DNA from: DATKDU01 sp035512595
GTDB lineage: Bacteria; Planctomycetota; Planctomycetia; Pirellulales; Pirellulaceae
Reading direction: 5' to 3'
Length of the DNA: 7,609 bases
NCBI GenBank assembly: GCA_035512595.1
Contig: DATKDU010000558.1
Coordinates: 1-7,609 of the forward strand
A program made the position numbers and the translations under genes. The notes under the pieces are model-generated. The model was given only the letters and a program-made list of their open reading frames with translations, was not told where the DNA came from and searched no databases. Below are positions 5,890-7,609 of this stretch, piece by piece. Every line of letters starts with the position of its first letter. Positions within the stretch are counted from its first letter, which is position 1.

Positions 5890-7383
5890 CTACGTCACGA
5901 TCTCGCCGATCACCTGGCCCCCGTGGCCAATGCCGACCGGTCGGCCGCTGCGGTCGGGGACGGTGGTGTCGGGGCTGATGCCGAGGGAGTGGTAGATGGT
6001 GGCGCAGATGTCGGCCGTGCTTACCGGCTTGTCCTTGACGTAGGCGGCGTGGGCGTCGGACGCGCCGTAGACTGTGCCGCCGCGAATGCCGCCGCCGAAG
6101 AAGACGGTCGAATAGCAATACGTCCAGTGGTCGCGGCCGCCGTTGGCGTTGACCTTCGGCGTGCGGCCCATCTCGCTGGTCAGGACGACGAGCGTTTCGT
6201 CCAAGAGGCCGCGGGCGTCGAGGTCCTCAAGCAGTGCCGACAGGGTCTGATCGAGGTTCGGCAGCTTGTTGTCCTTGAGGATCGAAAAATTCTTGGTGTG
6301 CGTGTCCCAGGCGTCGTAGTCGATCTTGATCCGGTCCCAGAACAGGTCCCAGGTGACGTTGACGAACCGCACGCCCGCCTCGACCAGCCGCCGGCCGATG
6401 AGCGTGCTGTGGCCGAAGAGGGTGCGGCCGTAGCGGTCGAGCAGCTTCGGGTCTTCGCTCGCCACGTCGAATGCCGCTTTCGTTGCCGGGGAAGTCAGAA
6501 TGCCGTAGGCCTGCTGCTTGAGGCGGCTGTGCTGGGCAACGGCGAAGGTCGCTTCCATCCGCCGCATCTCGTCGTCCATTTGCGCGAGCAAACTCTTCCG
6601 CTGGTTGAGCCGGTCGAGCGTGATCTGCTCGGGCAGCGTCGAGTCGGCAACGAATGGAATTCCCCGCACGAGCTGCGGCAGTCCCGGCAGCGGATTGGGA
6701 GCACTTTCGTCCTTGTACGGAGCGCACTCCGTAAACAGCGGATCGAAGCGCCGGCCGAGAAAGCCGCCGTAGGGACCTGGCCGGCGGATGTTCTGTCCCC
6801 AGCCGAGGTAGCAAGGCATGTAGACGTACGGGGGGAGTTCCGCTTCGTGGCGTAGGCTTCCAGCCTGCGATTCAGGCAGGCGGGACGCCTGCCCCACGTT
6901 TTCGGCCAGATAGCGGCAGACCGAGCCCATGCTGGGCGGGTAGCTGTCCTTGGTGGTCGTGATGTCGGACAGCGGTTGTTCCAAACCCGTGTAGCTCGGC
7001 AGCGTGTTGTGGCAGCCCGCCTTGTGATTCAGCGAGCGGACGATCGCCCCGCGGTGCATCCATTTGGCGGTCAGCGGCAACAGCTCGCAGATTTCAATGC
7101 CGCTGGCGGTGGTGGGGATCGGCTTGAACTGGGTGCGGATGTCGCTGGGGGCGTCGGGCTTGAGGTCCCACATGTCCTGCGTCGCCGCGCCGCCGAGGAG
7201 ATACAGGACGATCACCCTCTTGGCTTTGCCGCCCCTCGCTGACGCTTCGGGTTGTTGTTGCTCGGCCTGAAGCAGATCGACCAGCGACAATCCGCCGAGT
7301 GCCGACAGGGCACCCGCCTTGAGGGTCTCGCGGCGCGTAATTCCGTCGCAGCATCGCCGCGGACTGCCGAGCATGGTGAGCAT
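5890..7383 (-). CDS. DUF1501 family secreted protein with Tat signal
   Basis: This 497-residue protein begins with a twin-arginine signal (R17-R18 in TRRETLKAGALSALGGLSL), so export in folded form across the inner membrane is expected. The body matches DUF1501, a family with an alkaline-phosphatase/sulfatase-like fold: VIVLYLLGGAATQDMWDLKP at about 57-76, PPYVYMPCYLGWGQ in the first half, and the late signature SEMGRTPKVNANGGRDHW at about 403-420. The molecular function of the family is not established; it typically accompanies DUF1549/DUF1553 cytochrome-like proteins in planctomycetes. The start at 7383 is chosen because GAGGAG lies 7 bases upstream. The longer frame from 7425 begins inside a palindromic repeat (MRDRLETCPT) and is unlikely. 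Residues 163-179 are encoded by a 51-bp repeat inserted in frame; without it the protein would have 480 residues. Confidence 0.95.
   Translation of the reverse strand: MLTMLGSPRRCCDGITRRETLKAGALSALGGLSLVDLLQAEQQQPEASARGGKAKRVIVLYLLGGAATQDMWDLKPDAPSDIRTQFKPIPTTASGIEICELLPLTAKWMHRGAIVRSLNHKAGCHNTLPSYTGLEQPLSDITTTKDSYPPSMGSVCRYLAENVGQASRLPESQAGSLRHEAELPPYVYMPCYLGWGQNIRRPGPYGGFLGRRFDPLFTECAPYKDESAPNPLPGLPQLVRGIPFVADSTLPEQITLDRLNQRKSLLAQMDDEMRRMEATFAVAQHSRLKQQAYGILTSPATKAAFDVASEDPKLLDRYGRTLFGHSTLIGRRLVEAGVRFVNVTWDLFWDRIKIDYDAWDTHTKNFSILKDNKLPNLDQTLSALLEDLDARGLLDETLVVLTSEMGRTPKVNANGGRDHWTYCYSTVFFGGGIRGGTVYGASDAHAAYVKDKPVSTADICATIYHSLGISPDTTVPDRSGRPVGIGHGGQVIGEIVT
6847..6897. repeat. 51-bp paired-hairpin repeat inserted in frame in the DUF1501 gene
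   Basis: GTGG (6847-6850) and CCAC (6894-6897) bound two hairpins. The first (6852-6869) has a stem of eight pairs with one G-T and the loop TCC (6859-6861). The second has GGCAGGCG (6875-6882), loop GGA, and CGCCTGCC (6886-6893). The length is a multiple of three and the boundaries fall on codon boundaries. It encodes V-G-Q-A-S-R-L-P-E-S-Q-A-G-S-L-R-H between LAEN and EAELPPY, where the family normally has a short loop. Confidence 0.8.
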
Positions 7384-7390
7384 CGCTGGT

Positions 7391-7396
7391 CTCCTC
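7391..7396 (-). promoter_or_regulatory. Ribosome-binding site for the DUF1501 gene
   Basis: GAGGAG on the minus strand sits 7 bases before the ATG at 7383-7381. It directly adjoins the inverted repeat at 7397-7460, so folding of that repeat in the mRNA would end exactly at the site. Confidence 0.75.
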
Positions 7397-7460
7397 GTAG
7401 GACAGGTTTCCAACCTGTCCCGCATTTGTTTTCTTGGGACAGGTTGGAAACCTGTCCTAC
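7397..7460. repeat. 25-bp perfect inverted repeat in the DUF1501 leader
   Basis: The arms 7397-7421 and 7436-7460 are exact reverse complements across a 14-base loop. Each arm is itself a hairpin: GGACAGGTT and AACCTGTCC around TCC (7400-7420) or around GGA (7437-7457). RNA could form one long 25-bp stem or two 9-bp stem-loops. No T-run follows. Confidence 0.95.
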
Positions 7461-7471
7461 GTCAGCGGCAG

Positions 7472-7609
7472 GTAACCGTTCACACCCTGGCGTAAAAAAT
7501 TGGTCTTCGCGCAGCGAGGAAAATCGGCGACACCTTGGGCATGTCGTCGCCGCCGATCACGCCGGAGCAGTTGGCCGCCTTGCCGCCTGAGTTGCGGGCG
7601 GTGGTCCAG
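7472..7609 (+). mobile_element. Probable left end of an IS66-like insertion sequence (cut by window edge)
   Basis: The sequence from GTAACCGTTCAC (7472-7483) leads into the start of an IS66-like transposase frame. The GTAA terminus fits the ends I recall for IS66 elements. The right end, the matching inverted repeat and the target duplication lie outside the window, so the boundary is provisional. Confidence 0.4.
7541..7609 (+). CDS. IS66 family transposase, N-terminal 23 residues (3' end outside window)
   Basis: The frame from ATG 7541 stays open to the window end. Its sequence, MSSPPITPEQLAALPPELR followed by AVVQ, resembles the N-terminus of planctomycete IS66 (TnpC) transposases, which begin with a proline-rich stretch and an ALPPE motif before a coiled coil. 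The catalytic DDE domain would lie outside the window. No good ribosome-binding site is close to this ATG; GAGGA at 7516-7520 is 20 bases away, so an upstream TTG (7535) is also possible. The fragment is too short for a firm family call. Confidence 0.5.
   Translation, partial: MSSPPITPEQLAALPPELRAVVQ

Noticed and set aside
5803..6855. 350-codon plus-strand open frame opposite DUF1501
   Set aside because: It is the antisense shadow of a GC-rich real gene: composition is dominated by valine, alanine and arginine and it matches no family I know.
7383..7425. Upstream ATG at 7425 as the DUF1501 start
   Set aside because: The extra residues come from the inverted repeat, and the site has no Shine-Dalgarno sequence, whereas ATG 7383 has GAGGAG at the right distance.

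Overview
The window looks like a chromosomal segment of a planctomycete, most likely of the Pirellulales type. Four things suggest this: a Planctomycetota-style BamA barrel, a serine/threonine kinase with an N-terminal zinc ribbon and a C-terminal WD40 tail, a DUF1501 secreted protein with a Tat signal, and many intergenic palindromes and heptamer arrays. The assignment rests on protein and repeat style recalled from memory, not on a search.

Layout. 1-1131 (+) is the 3' end of a BamA/Omp85 outer-membrane assembly gene whose start lies outside the window. 1132-2402 is about 1.27 kb with no convincing gene. It holds a (CAGGRGC)n-type heptamer array, a duplicated 46-bp repeat with a GGGGGC/GCCCCC hairpin, a 21-bp tandem duplication, a strong stem-loop, an orphan intrinsic terminator, and two 37-bp direct repeats that enclose two related hairpins. 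2403-5555 (-) encodes a 1050-residue transmembrane receptor-like kinase: zinc ribbon, kinase domain, one membrane helix, and about 14 WD40 repeats (two predicted 7-bladed propellers). 5566-5880 (-) is a short open frame that reads like a truncated fragment of an extracellular, beta-rich domain. 5890-7383 (-) is a DUF1501 protein. 7397-7460 is a perfect 25-bp inverted repeat directly before the DUF1501 ribosome-binding site. 7472-7609 (+) appears to be the left end and first 23 codons of an IS66-like transposase.

How the parts relate. The three minus-strand frames (DUF1501, the short frame, the kinase) are packed with gaps of about 10 bases and could share a transcript. BamA converges on them across the repeat-rich gap. 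DUF1501 genes usually sit beside a DUF1549/DUF1553 partner. None is visible here, and the insertion sequence upstream may have separated them.

The most unusual signal is a family of paired hairpins with different stems but the same triloop (TCC, or GGA on the other strand). It occurs three times: in the intergenic gap (2030-2123), in the DUF1501 leader (7397-7460), and inside the DUF1501 coding sequence (6847-6897). The last copy is exactly 51 bp, so it adds 17 in-frame residues instead of breaking the gene. A 24-bp perfect palindrome also lies inside the WD40 part of the kinase gene. I found no CRISPR array, tRNA, rRNA, or complete novel defence or metabolic system.
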